DNA of 43,264 nucleotides from assembly GCA_944386805.1 (NCBI GenBank), contig CALXCO010000019.1, forward strand, positions 1 to 43,264, given 5' to 3'. The DNA is from an uncultured Clostridia bacterium. GTDB taxonomy: Bacteria; Bacillota; Clostridia; Oscillospirales; Ruminococcaceae. Both the position numbers and the translations under genes were made by a program. The notes below the pieces were generated by a model. It searched no databases. It was not told where the DNA came from and saw only the letters and a list, made by a program, of their open reading frames with translations. Within the stretch, counting starts at the first letter, position 1, and every line of letters starts with the position of its first letter. Below, one piece after another: positions 32,919 through 41,046 of the stretch.

Positions 32919-32959
32919 GTCAGCAGAGGGTCAGCACACGGCTGTCTGCTGGCTTTTTT
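32919..32959 (+). terminator. Terminator-like hairpin in the leader of the ECF sigma gene
   Basis: CAGCAGA (32921-32927) pairs with TCTGCTG (32945-32951), with inner CAGC/GCTG pairing, followed by TTTTTT. It lies about 25 bases after the predicted start from the promoter at 32861, so that transcript would end here unless read-through occurs. Confidence 0.55.
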
Positions 32960-32986
32960 GTATCCACAGAAAAATTTTTTCAAAGC

Positions 32987-33012
32987 TGTAAGATTTTCCG
33001 GTTTGGTGCGTC
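32987..33012 (+). promoter_or_regulatory. Candidate ECF-type autopromoter
   Basis: TGTAAG (32987-32992), 16 bases, then CGTC (33009-33012). This matches the layout of ECF-dependent promoters (TGAAAC-like box, 16 bases, CGTC) and is placed right for the ribosome site GGGAGG near 33037. Confidence 0.45.
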
Positions 33013-33050
33013 TTATAGATGGCAAACGAAAAACCAGGGAGGTGAAGGGC

Positions 33051-33545
33051 ATGGATTTTGAAAAGGTGTACCGGGCGTATTTTGGGGACGTATACCGGTA
33101 TCTGCTGAAACTCTCCGGTGATGAACATCTGGCGGAGGAACTGACTGCCGAAACTTTCTGGCGGGCACTCAAAAAGCTGGACCAGTACCGTGGGGAGAGT
33201 GAACTCCGGGTCTGGCTGTGCGGGATTGCCAAAAACTGCTGGCGGGACACGATGCGCCGTCAGAACCGGGAGTATCCGCTGGAAATACGGGAGGATTGCC
33301 CATCCGATGACGATATGGAGCGGGAACTGGCCGACAGGGAAGATACAATGGACATTTACCGTCAGCTCCATGCCCTTCCGGAACCTTACCGGGAGGTATT
33401 TTCGCTGCGGGTGCTGGGAGAGCTGGGGTTTGCGGAGATCGGGGAACTGTTCGGGAAAACCGCAAACTGGGCGTGTGTTACCTACCACCGTGCCAAAGAA
33501 AAAATCCGTGCCGGGCTGACTGATGGCAAAAATACAAAACGTTGA
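33051..33545 (+). CDS. ECF-type RNA polymerase sigma factor
   Basis: The 164-residue product has sigma region 2 (residues 1-70; VYRAYFGDVYRYLLKLSGDEHLAEELTAETFWRA) and region 4 (about 105-155; LPEPYREVFSLRVLGELGFAEIGELFGKTANWACVTYHRAKEKI). This is the two-domain form of ECF factors. The following gene encodes a zinc-finger anti-sigma factor, 47 bases downstream. GGGAGGTGAAGGGC stands before the ATG at 33051. Targets are unknown; the candidate autopromoter and the wall-enzyme gene further on suggest an envelope stress role (inference). Confidence 0.92.
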   Translation: MDFEKVYRAYFGDVYRYLLKLSGDEHLAEELTAETFWRALKKLDQYRGESELRVWLCGIAKNCWRDTMRRQNREYPLEIREDCPSDDDMERELADREDTMDIYRQLHALPEPYREVFSLRVLGELGFAEIGELFGKTANWACVTYHRAKEKIRAGLTDGKNTKR

Positions 33546-33592
33546 ATAACAGGCCGTCGGTAAACTGCGCGTGAAAGGAGAGACAGTGAGAA

Positions 33593-34432
33593 ATGAAGTT
33601 AAGCTGTGGAATTGTACGGGATTTGCTGCCGCTGGTGGTCGATGGGCTGGCAGGTGAGGAAAGCAGGGCGGCGGTTGCGGAACACCTTGCCGGGTGCAAA
33701 GAATGCAGCCGGGTCAGACAGCAACTCGAACAGGATACCGTCCCTAATATCACACCAGATGCACCGCTGCAAATGGTCAAACGTGAAATCGTCACCAGAC
33801 GGCGGCGCATGGTCGGTGCCGTCCTTGGGGTGGTACTGGCGGTGGTATTCTGCGTATTTGCAAGGTTGTCAGCGCCGGTTTGGCTGCCTTACAGCGAAAC
33901 GCTGCTGACGGTCGATATGCTCGACAGCGGCGACCTGCTCGTGACCGTCAACCAACCCCATGCGGGCATTACCGTCGACAGTGCCGGTGAAGAAACCACC
34001 CTTTCCGTATGGAAAAACGCAATATCTCCGCAAAATAGCCGGGAAACGATTGTCATCCCGTCCGATCAGGTAGGCAGCGCACTTTATTACGCTGACTTTG
34101 CCGGAGATGATACCCTCCTATGGGGGAGCAGTGCGGCAGGTGGGCGGCAGACATTGCCGCGGCTGGTGCTGAATTATTATCTGGTGCTGGCGGCAGGGAT
34201 GGCGGTTGTCTTGGGAATTGCAGCGGCGGTTCTGCGCAAAAACAAAGCCGGAAAGCTGATGGTTTATATCTGGCTGGCACCGGTGTGTTATATCATCGCG
34301 CACTTTGGTGTAATGGGACTGAGTACCGTGACGGCAGACGCGGTGCGGCCGCTTGGCTGGATACTGGTGGCGGCGGCGAGTCTGTACCTTGCGGCTGTGT
34401 CATTTATCCGTCTCGTCTGGCACAAACAATAA
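33593..34432 (+). CDS. Zinc-finger anti-sigma factor with membrane domain
   Basis: The N-terminal 50 residues form a ZAS-type zinc finger: an early Cys (residue 5) and HLAGCKEC (His-x3-Cys-x2-Cys), which binds and holds the ECF factor. A membrane helix (about 65-85) is followed by an outside domain of about 100 residues, then three more membrane segments (about 190-275). This is a longer membrane part than the usual single-span anti-sigma factor. GAAAGGAG precedes the ATG. It follows the sigma gene by 47 bases and ends at the terminator 34444-34486. Confidence 0.87.
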   Translation: MKLSCGIVRDLLPLVVDGLAGEESRAAVAEHLAGCKECSRVRQQLEQDTVPNITPDAPLQMVKREIVTRRRRMVGAVLGVVLAVVFCVFARLSAPVWLPYSETLLTVDMLDSGDLLVTVNQPHAGITVDSAGEETTLSVWKNAISPQNSRETIVIPSDQVGSALYYADFAGDDTLLWGSSAAGGRQTLPRLVLNYYLVLAAGMAVVLGIAAAVLRKNKAGKLMVYIWLAPVCYIIAHFGVMGLSTVTADAVRPLGWILVAAASLYLAAVSFIRLVWHKQ

Positions 34433-34443
34433 GTAAGTGTAAA

Positions 34444-34486
34444 ACATCGGGAAATCCAACCGACTCGGATTTTCCGGTGTTTTTTG
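34444..34486 (+). terminator. Terminator of the sigma/anti-sigma operon
   Basis: ACATCGGGAAATCC pairs with GGATTTTCCGGTGT, followed by TTTTT. It is nearly the same as the terminator at 35546-35589. Confidence 0.8.
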
Positions 34487-34566
34487 ATAGCTGTAACGGA
34501 TTCTGTGCGATGGATAGATGCCGGGAGAAAGTGAAGAGAATAAATAGATGACAAAAATTTTCCAAA

Positions 34567-34598
34567 TTGAAACTTTTTCGACCTTTCAGGTGTATAAT
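34567..34598 (+). promoter_or_regulatory. Weak promoter of the carboxypeptidase gene
   Basis: A good TATAAT (34593-34598) is present, but the best -35 box TTGAAA (34567-34572) is 20 bases away, so an activator or another sigma factor may be involved. Confidence 0.35.
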
Positions 34599-34631
34599 AA
34601 TGAGAACGTATGTGAAAAAGGGGATTTTAAC

Positions 34632-35507
34632 ATGCAGCAAAACAATTATGGCCGCCCCGCAGGTCGGTCGGGACGGAAACGCAGGGTGAAAAAAAGAAGG
34701 AGAACAATCCGTCCAAGAGCGATTGTTCTGGGTGTTGTTATTTTGATCATTATAGCGGTTGCCATCGGCTGGAAATCTATGTCCCGGTCTGATACAGAGG
34801 AAGAAAAGCAGTCATCCGTTCAGTCGGAGCTGCCGGGATCTTCTGTTGATGGAGAAGTGCAGCAGTCAGCATCTTCGACTGATGAGAGTGTACCGCAGTC
34901 GGAGCCTTCAGCTGATGGGAATGCACAGCCGTCTGAAACCGCTGTTGACGGGGCTGCTTCGGATTCTGAACCGGATATTGAAGTGGTGGACGGCCTTACC
35001 TATGTCAACGGTATCCTGATTGCCAACAAAAGCTACAGCCTGCCTGCTGATTATAACCCCGGTGTATTGCCCGAAGCACAGTCCGCCTTTGATGAGATGG
35101 CAGAAGGAGCGGCAAAGGATGGCATAAAGCTGTATATCGCGTCGGGTTTTCGTTCCTACGATTATCAAGCCGGGCTGTATCAGCGGTATGTTGAGCGGGA
35201 TGGCGCCGAAATGGCGGATACCTACTCGGCACGGCCGGGACATTCTGAACACCAGACCGGTCTGGCTTTTGACCTGAATGAGATCAGCGATGCCTTTGCC
35301 GGAACGCCTGAAGCGGAATGGCTGGCAGAACATGCACATGAATATGGATTTATCATCCGTTATCCCGCCGATAAAGAGGATATTACCGGCTATAGTTATG
35401 AGCCGTGGCATGTGCGGTATCTGGGAAAGGAAACTGCTGAAAAGGTGTATGAAAGCGGACTTTGCCTGGAGGAATACCTGGGCATTGATTCGGTGTATGC
35501 CGATTGA
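34632..35507 (+). CDS. D-alanyl-D-alanine carboxypeptidase, M15 (VanY/LdcB) family
   Basis: The 291-residue product starts with a very basic run of about 30 residues and a membrane helix (about 31-48), then a Ser/Gln/Glu-rich spacer of about 80 residues that keeps the enzyme away from the membrane. The M15 domain follows, with LYIASGFRSYDYQAGLY, the zinc motif SEHQTGLAFDL (His and Asp ligands) and EPWHVRY (catalytic/ligand His). It trims the terminal D-Ala of wall peptides on the outer face. The start at 34632 has AAGGGGATTTT in front. It has its own promoter and terminator but follows the ECF operon, which may control it. Confidence 0.9.
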   Translation: MQQNNYGRPAGRSGRKRRVKKRRRTIRPRAIVLGVVILIIIAVAIGWKSMSRSDTEEEKQSSVQSELPGSSVDGEVQQSASSTDESVPQSEPSADGNAQPSETAVDGAASDSEPDIEVVDGLTYVNGILIANKSYSLPADYNPGVLPEAQSAFDEMAEGAAKDGIKLYIASGFRSYDYQAGLYQRYVERDGAEMADTYSARPGHSEHQTGLAFDLNEISDAFAGTPEAEWLAEHAHEYGFIIRYPADKEDITGYSYEPWHVRYLGKETAEKVYESGLCLEEYLGIDSVYAD

Positions 35508-35545
35508 TTTTCTATTCCTTTAAAATTTTGCTCAGAAGAATATAA

Positions 35546-35589
35546 AACACCGGGAAATCCGATTCTGTTCGGTTTTCCCGGTGTTTTTT
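35546..35589. terminator. Terminator between carboxypeptidase and dapL genes
   Basis: AACACCGGGAAA pairs with TTTTCCCGGTGTT, followed by TTTTT. It separates convergent genes. Confidence 0.8.
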
Positions 35590-35604
35590 AGTTAATGTCT
35601 TTTG

Positions 35605-36774
35605 TTACTTTTTCAGGATGCCGCTTTTGGCGATGCTGTCGATTGCCCAGCGCATTTCCTCGTCCGACTGGACCAGCGCCATCCGTACATGGCCTTCACC
35701 CGACGGCCCGAAAGCCGCGCCCGGCGTGACCATGACCCCGGATTTTTCCAGCAGTTCCCGGCAGAACTGCACCGAGTCGGTGTACCCGTCCGGCAGGCTT
35801 GCCCAGACAAACATCGTCGCCGGGCTTCTGTCGACCTTCCATCCGATTGCGGTCAGCCCGTCGCAGAGGATGTCCCTCCGTTTGCGGTAGGCTTCACGAG
35901 TCGTCTCGACACAGGACTGGTCGCCGGTAATCGCGGCGATTGCAGCTGCCTGAACCGGCAGGAACATCCCGTAATCCAGATTGGATTTGAGCTGTCCGAG
36001 TTTTTTGACGACCTCAGCGTTTCCGAGACAGAATCCGATTCGTGCACCTGCAAGCCCGTAGGTCTTCGAGAGCGAGTTAAACTCGACGCCGACGTCCTTT
36101 GCGCCTTCATGCGCAAGAAAACTGCCGCACCGCAGCCCGTCAAACGCAAGCTCGGAATAGGCGTTGTCGTGCAGGACGATGATATCATACTTTTTCGCAA
36201 ACGCGACCAGCTTGTCATACCACCAGTCAGGCGCGGCGGCAGTGGTTGGGTTGTTGGGGTAGGAGACGACCATCAGTTTCGCTTTTTTGGCGTCTTCCGG
36301 GTCGATGGCATCAAAGTCAATCAGGTAGTTGTTTTCCGGTTTGAGCGGCATATAGACCAGCCGTGCGCCAGCAAGCGCCGGACCGTCGGCAAATACCGGA
36401 TAGCAGGGGTCAGGGACCAGTACGGTATCACCCTCGTCTGCAATCGTCAGCGCAAGGTGAGACAGGCCGTCCTGGCTGCCCAGCAGCGAAACAATTTCCG
36501 TCTCCGGGTCAAGTTCCACCCGATACCGGTTTTTATACCAGTAAGCAGCCGCTTTCAGCAGTGCCGATGAATCCTTGATTGCATAGACGTAATTTGCCGG
36601 GTCAGAAGCGGCGTCGGTCAGTGCCTTGATGATATGCGGTGCCGGGGGAATATTCGGAGTGCCGACCGAAAGGTCGACGACCTTTTTCCCCGCGGCGATT
36701 GCCTGCTGTTTCTGTTCGAGCAGCACCGAGAAGATGCCGCTGCCAAAACGTTCCATCCGTTTGGAAAACTGCAT
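35605..36774 (-). CDS. dapL: Class I/II aminotransferase, LL-diaminopimelate aminotransferase-like
   Basis: The 389-residue PLP enzyme has SLSKTYGLAGARIGF with the cofactor Lys, VSYPNNPTTA (Asn of the PLP ring site), HDNAYSELAFDG, and a late Arg in GHVRMALV for the substrate carboxylate. Its overall look (RMERFGSGIFSVLLEQKQ at the start, DLSVGTPNIPPAP) is that of DapL-type enzymes, which make LL-diaminopimelate for lysine and cell wall in many clostridia. Related family members use other amino acids, so the exact substrate is not certain. The ATG at 36774 was chosen over an upstream start for its AAAGGA box. A GNAT gene lies 82 bases upstream on the same strand. Confidence 0.82.
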   Translation of the reverse strand: MQFSKRMERFGSGIFSVLLEQKQQAIAAGKKVVDLSVGTPNIPPAPHIIKALTDAASDPANYVYAIKDSSALLKAAAYWYKNRYRVELDPETEIVSLLGSQDGLSHLALTIADEGDTVLVPDPCYPVFADGPALAGARLVYMPLKPENNYLIDFDAIDPEDAKKAKLMVVSYPNNPTTAAAPDWWYDKLVAFAKKYDIIVLHDNAYSELAFDGLRCGSFLAHEGAKDVGVEFNSLSKTYGLAGARIGFCLGNAEVVKKLGQLKSNLDYGMFLPVQAAAIAAITGDQSCVETTREAYRKRRDILCDGLTAIGWKVDRSPATMFVWASLPDGYTDSVQFCRELLEKSGVMVTPGAAFGPSGEGHVRMALVQSDEEMRWAIDSIAKSGILKK

Positions 36775-36856
36775 GTTGTTCAGATCCTTTGTCGTTTTTA
36801 GTTGATACCATAGTAGCACAAATTATTCGGGATGGCAAGGTGCTGCATGTACAGAA

Positions 36857-37489
36857 TTAAAACTGGCTGATCGGAGAAGATTTGACTGCCTGCAAAAAAT
36901 CTTCCGGTGCAGACTCAAACCGCAGCCGTGCAAACTCCGCTTCCGGCATCTTTTCTTTGAGGTAGGAGAGTCCGATATCCAGCTCATTTTCCCGGAACCC
37001 GATCTGTTTGTCGGTCAGCAGTGCAAACCCGAAGTCGGTGTACAGCTTGATTGCCCGGTAGCTGCCCGGCTGGGTATGCAGATAGACCGGATAATCTTCC
37101 TCCGGGATATCCTTCATCACCGCCGACAGCAGCGCACGTCCAAGCCCATGCCCTTCAACTTCCTTTCGGACCTTGTACCAGTGAATCGTCGTCACATTGC
37201 CGTAGGCTTCCCATGCAAAGCAGGTCCCGACCGGCGTATCATTCCGGTCGCAGAGAAACAGGCATTTTCTGAAAAACTCCGCTTCACGCGGTTGGTAGAC
37301 GTCCTGAAAATACTGCTGCATATAGTCCCGGTATTTTTCCGGCTCATGGTCAAACGGGAAACCGTACCATATGTCCAGCTCCTCTTTCCGGCATGGGCGA
37401 ATTGTAAACCCTTCCGGGATTTCGGACAGTGCGTTTTTATAAAGCGCTTTGCAGCACATAAACAGGTTGCATCCTTCGATATCAGGCAT
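36857..37489 (-). CDS. GNAT-family N-acetyltransferase
   Basis: The 210-residue product carries the acetyl-CoA loop VRKEVEGHGLGRALLSAV (Q/RxxGxG/A form EGHGLG) and the following YLHTQPGSYRAIKLYTDFGFAL, the usual strand-helix-strand end of GNATs. A Cys-containing N-terminal part (CNLFMCCKAL) precedes it. The substrate is unknown. GGAAAGGAT lies about 5 bases before the ATG. The gene reads towards dapL, with an 82-base gap and no terminator seen, so co-transcription is possible. Confidence 0.82.
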   Translation of the reverse strand: MPDIEGCNLFMCCKALYKNALSEIPEGFTIRPCRKEELDIWYGFPFDHEPEKYRDYMQQYFQDVYQPREAEFFRKCLFLCDRNDTPVGTCFAWEAYGNVTTIHWYKVRKEVEGHGLGRALLSAVMKDIPEEDYPVYLHTQPGSYRAIKLYTDFGFALLTDKQIGFRENELDIGLSYLKEKMPEAEFARLRFESAPEDFLQAVKSSPISQF

Positions 37490-37573
37490 TTTTTATCCTT
37501 TCCAGCGTCTAAGCTTTATACCAAAAATCCCCTACCGGAAGCAGGCAGGGAATAAATGAAACGTATTCGTGAA

Positions 37574-37614
37574 CCGGTCGAGGTCTTCGCTGGACGCACA
37601 GACTTTCTTCCTCA
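37574..37614 (-). pseudogene. Relic of the 3' end of a second GH1 gene
   Basis: Read on the minus strand, this stretch encodes RKKVCASSEDLDR, which matches the end of the GH1 enzyme just upstream ([13 protein letters not shown]). At the base level about 30 of 38 positions agree, with one codon missing. It lies beyond the GH1 terminator and has no start of its own. The simplest reading is that two GH1 genes once stood in tandem and all but the last codons of one were lost. Confidence 0.55.
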
Positions 37615-37619
37615 CCGGA

Positions 37620-37654
37620 TGTATTTTTTCCCGCCAATGGCGGGAAAAAATACA
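37620..37654. terminator. Terminator of the GH1 gene
   Basis: A perfect 16-bp stem (GTATTTTTTCCCGCC with its complement, 3-base loop), with a T run inside each arm. Confidence 0.75.
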
Positions 37655-37669
37655 CATCTAATCAATCGA

Positions 37670-39163
<1,494 letters not shown>

Positions 39164-39205
39164 TCAGAATTTATCCTTAGCCCGTCGCCGGGCATTCATG
39201 GCTGT

Positions 39206-40672
39206 TCAGTCCTCTTCAAGATGGATGACGTCGTCCGGGAAACCACCGAGAGAGGGCGCTTCCGGGTCGTCAAATGTACAGGTACGGTCAAGGTGCATCC
39301 GCTGATAATGTCCCGGTGTCACACAGCCCCATTCCGGCAGCAGCGGTGTATTCGGGTCACCTTTGATGACAAAGTTTATAAACGCATCCCGCATTGCCTT
39401 CATAATCCGGTCTTTGGCTTCTTTTGCATCGGGTGCCTTGTCTGGAACCGGAGATTCCGCACTGCCGCCCATATGCAGTGTTACGGCGTCCTGCGAGTGG
39501 TGAGCGGGCGGGTAGTCAAAGGAATAGGTCCAGACTTTGCCGCCGCGCTTTGCAAGAATCTGCGCGAGGTTGTCCCCATGAGAACGGTACATATAATCGG
39601 AAAAGACCTTGACCCAGCAGTCCACTTTTGCTTTGTCATCTGCCGCATCCTTTGAAAGTTCTGCAAAGGCCTGCTCCGCAATCTTTCCACGGTCGCCGAA
39701 CAGTTCGGCCGCAATAGCGGGCGCTTGCTCCAGCAGATGGGGATTGAACGCAAAGAACATCAGCTCATGCAGGTTGTTGCCGACCAGTGTATGGCCCATC
39801 CAGCCGTTTTCCGACCGGATGTCGTCCTTCCACTCAAATAGAATCAGCTCGCCGTCGGCAACCGGCCCGAACAGACAGGTCGACCCTGCACTCTTTGCAA
39901 ATTCCAGCTGTGCTGCGAGGATTTTATCGACCGGACAGCTCATAATCTCCTGGACATCTTCCAGCCCCAGAATGTTCAGATAACGTCCGGACAGAATCCG
40001 GGCCGTCTCCGGTGTGCGCACCGCCATAATGCCGCCGGACGAGAGGATGGCCTGAGAAAACAGCGGTTTTGCCGCCGGTGTCAGCATCATTGCGCCGACC
40101 GATTTGCCGCCTGCCGATACGCCATGCAGTGTAATCCGATTGGGGTCGCCGCCAAACGACGCGATATTTTTGACCACCCACTGCAATGCACACAACTGGT
40201 CATACATCCCAAGGTTGCCGTCTGCATCACAATCGGCAAGCCAGTCTTTTAAGTACAGATACCCCAGCGCACCCAGCCGGTAGTTGATCGAAACCACAAT
40301 CAGCTGAGCATCCTCTTCGGTCACCAGGGTGAACAGTCCGCTGTCCCGGCCCGAACCGGTCTGGAAAGCGCCGCCGTGAATGTCAAACAGGACGGGCAAT
40401 GGTTTGCCGGTACGGTTTTTGCGCGGGCATACAATATTTAATGAAAGGCAGTCTTCCGAAAAAGGACCTTCGACCGGTCCCCGCATGTCCTGCGGGTTCT
40501 GAATCGACTTTGGGCCATAGGCAAAACAGTCGATCCCTTCCGAAAACTCGGCCGGGACCGGACGCCGGAAACGTTTGGCATGGGCATAGGGAATGCCGAG
40601 GAAAAAGACGGCATTTGCTTCTATTTTACCGCGGAACTGGCCGGAAGGTGAAGAAATTGTACAAATATCCAT
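39206..40672 (-). CDS. Type-B carboxylesterase
   Basis: The 488-residue product has the family's FLGIPYAHAKRFRRP start, SEDCLSLNIVCP (carboxylesterase B signature 2), DIHGGAF (oxyanion hole) and the nucleophile elbow TLHGVSAGGKSVG. The catalytic His is probably in PPAHHSQD. It has no signal peptide and probably hydrolyses small acyl or aryl esters in the cytoplasm; the substrate is unknown. The ATG at 40672 has AAAGGTGG at proper distance; GTG at 40681 lies inside that site. A perfect TTGACA promoter lies upstream. Pairing with the GH1 gene suggests use on acylated plant glycosides (inference). Confidence 0.88.
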   Translation of the reverse strand: MDICTISSPSGQFRGKIEANAVFFLGIPYAHAKRFRRPVPAEFSEGIDCFAYGPKSIQNPQDMRGPVEGPFSEDCLSLNIVCPRKNRTGKPLPVLFDIHGGAFQTGSGRDSGLFTLVTEEDAQLIVVSINYRLGALGYLYLKDWLADCDADGNLGMYDQLCALQWVVKNIASFGGDPNRITLHGVSAGGKSVGAMMLTPAAKPLFSQAILSSGGIMAVRTPETARILSGRYLNILGLEDVQEIMSCPVDKILAAQLEFAKSAGSTCLFGPVADGELILFEWKDDIRSENGWMGHTLVGNNLHELMFFAFNPHLLEQAPAIAAELFGDRGKIAEQAFAELSKDAADDKAKVDCWVKVFSDYMYRSHGDNLAQILAKRGGKVWTYSFDYPPAHHSQDAVTLHMGGSAESPVPDKAPDAKEAKDRIMKAMRDAFINFVIKGDPNTPLLPEWGCVTPGHYQRMHLDRTCTFDDPEAPSLGGFPDDVIHLEED

Positions 40673-40701
40673 AAAAACCACCTTTCTAGTTTACTATATT
40701 T

Positions 40702-40730
40702 ATGATAAAACACATCAGAATGTTTGTCAA
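40702..40730 (-). promoter_or_regulatory. Promoter of the carboxylesterase/GH1 operon
   Basis: On the minus strand TTGACA (40725-40730) and TATCAT (40702-40707) are separated by 17 bases. Between this and 40921 no further feature was seen. Confidence 0.75.
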
Positions 40731-40920
40731 GAACCGTTTCTACAATTTCAAGATTTGAAAAAAACTGTTCTGAATAGTAAACAGACTGCCTTAAGGAAAG
40801 TGCTGGAAAATCCGGCAAAAATTGCATTTTTGACAGAGACTGTTTTCTTTTACTGTCTAAAACCGCCAAACTTTTGCCCAAAAGTTTTACTTGAATCAAT
40901 TGGAATTCGCAAAATAGCTC

Positions 40921-40949
40921 TTGTACAGCATGGATAAATATGCTATAAT
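40921..40949 (+). promoter_or_regulatory. Promoter of the EF-G-like gene
   Basis: TTGTAC (40921-40926) and TATAAT (40944-40949) are separated by 17 bases. Confidence 0.75.
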
Positions 40950-40995
40950 AACTCTTGTCGAATTGATCTTTATTAGATAATTTGCATAGCCAGTT

Positions 40996-41021
40996 CGGGA
41001 CGGCGGCGCTCCGCTGTCCCG
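40996..41021 (+). other. Leader hairpin before the EF-G-like gene
   Basis: CGGGACGGCGG pairs with CCGCTGTCCCG (one G-T pair), loop CGCT. There is no T run, and it stands just ahead of the ribosome site AAAGGA, so it may affect translation or message stability. Confidence 0.5.
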
Positions 41022-41046
41022 CCAGATAGAAAGGATTGATTATTTT

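Noticed and set aside
34568-34593. An ECF-type promoter (TGAAAC) for the carboxypeptidase gene
   Set aside because: The -35-like box is good, but 16 bases later the sequence is GTGT instead of CGTC.
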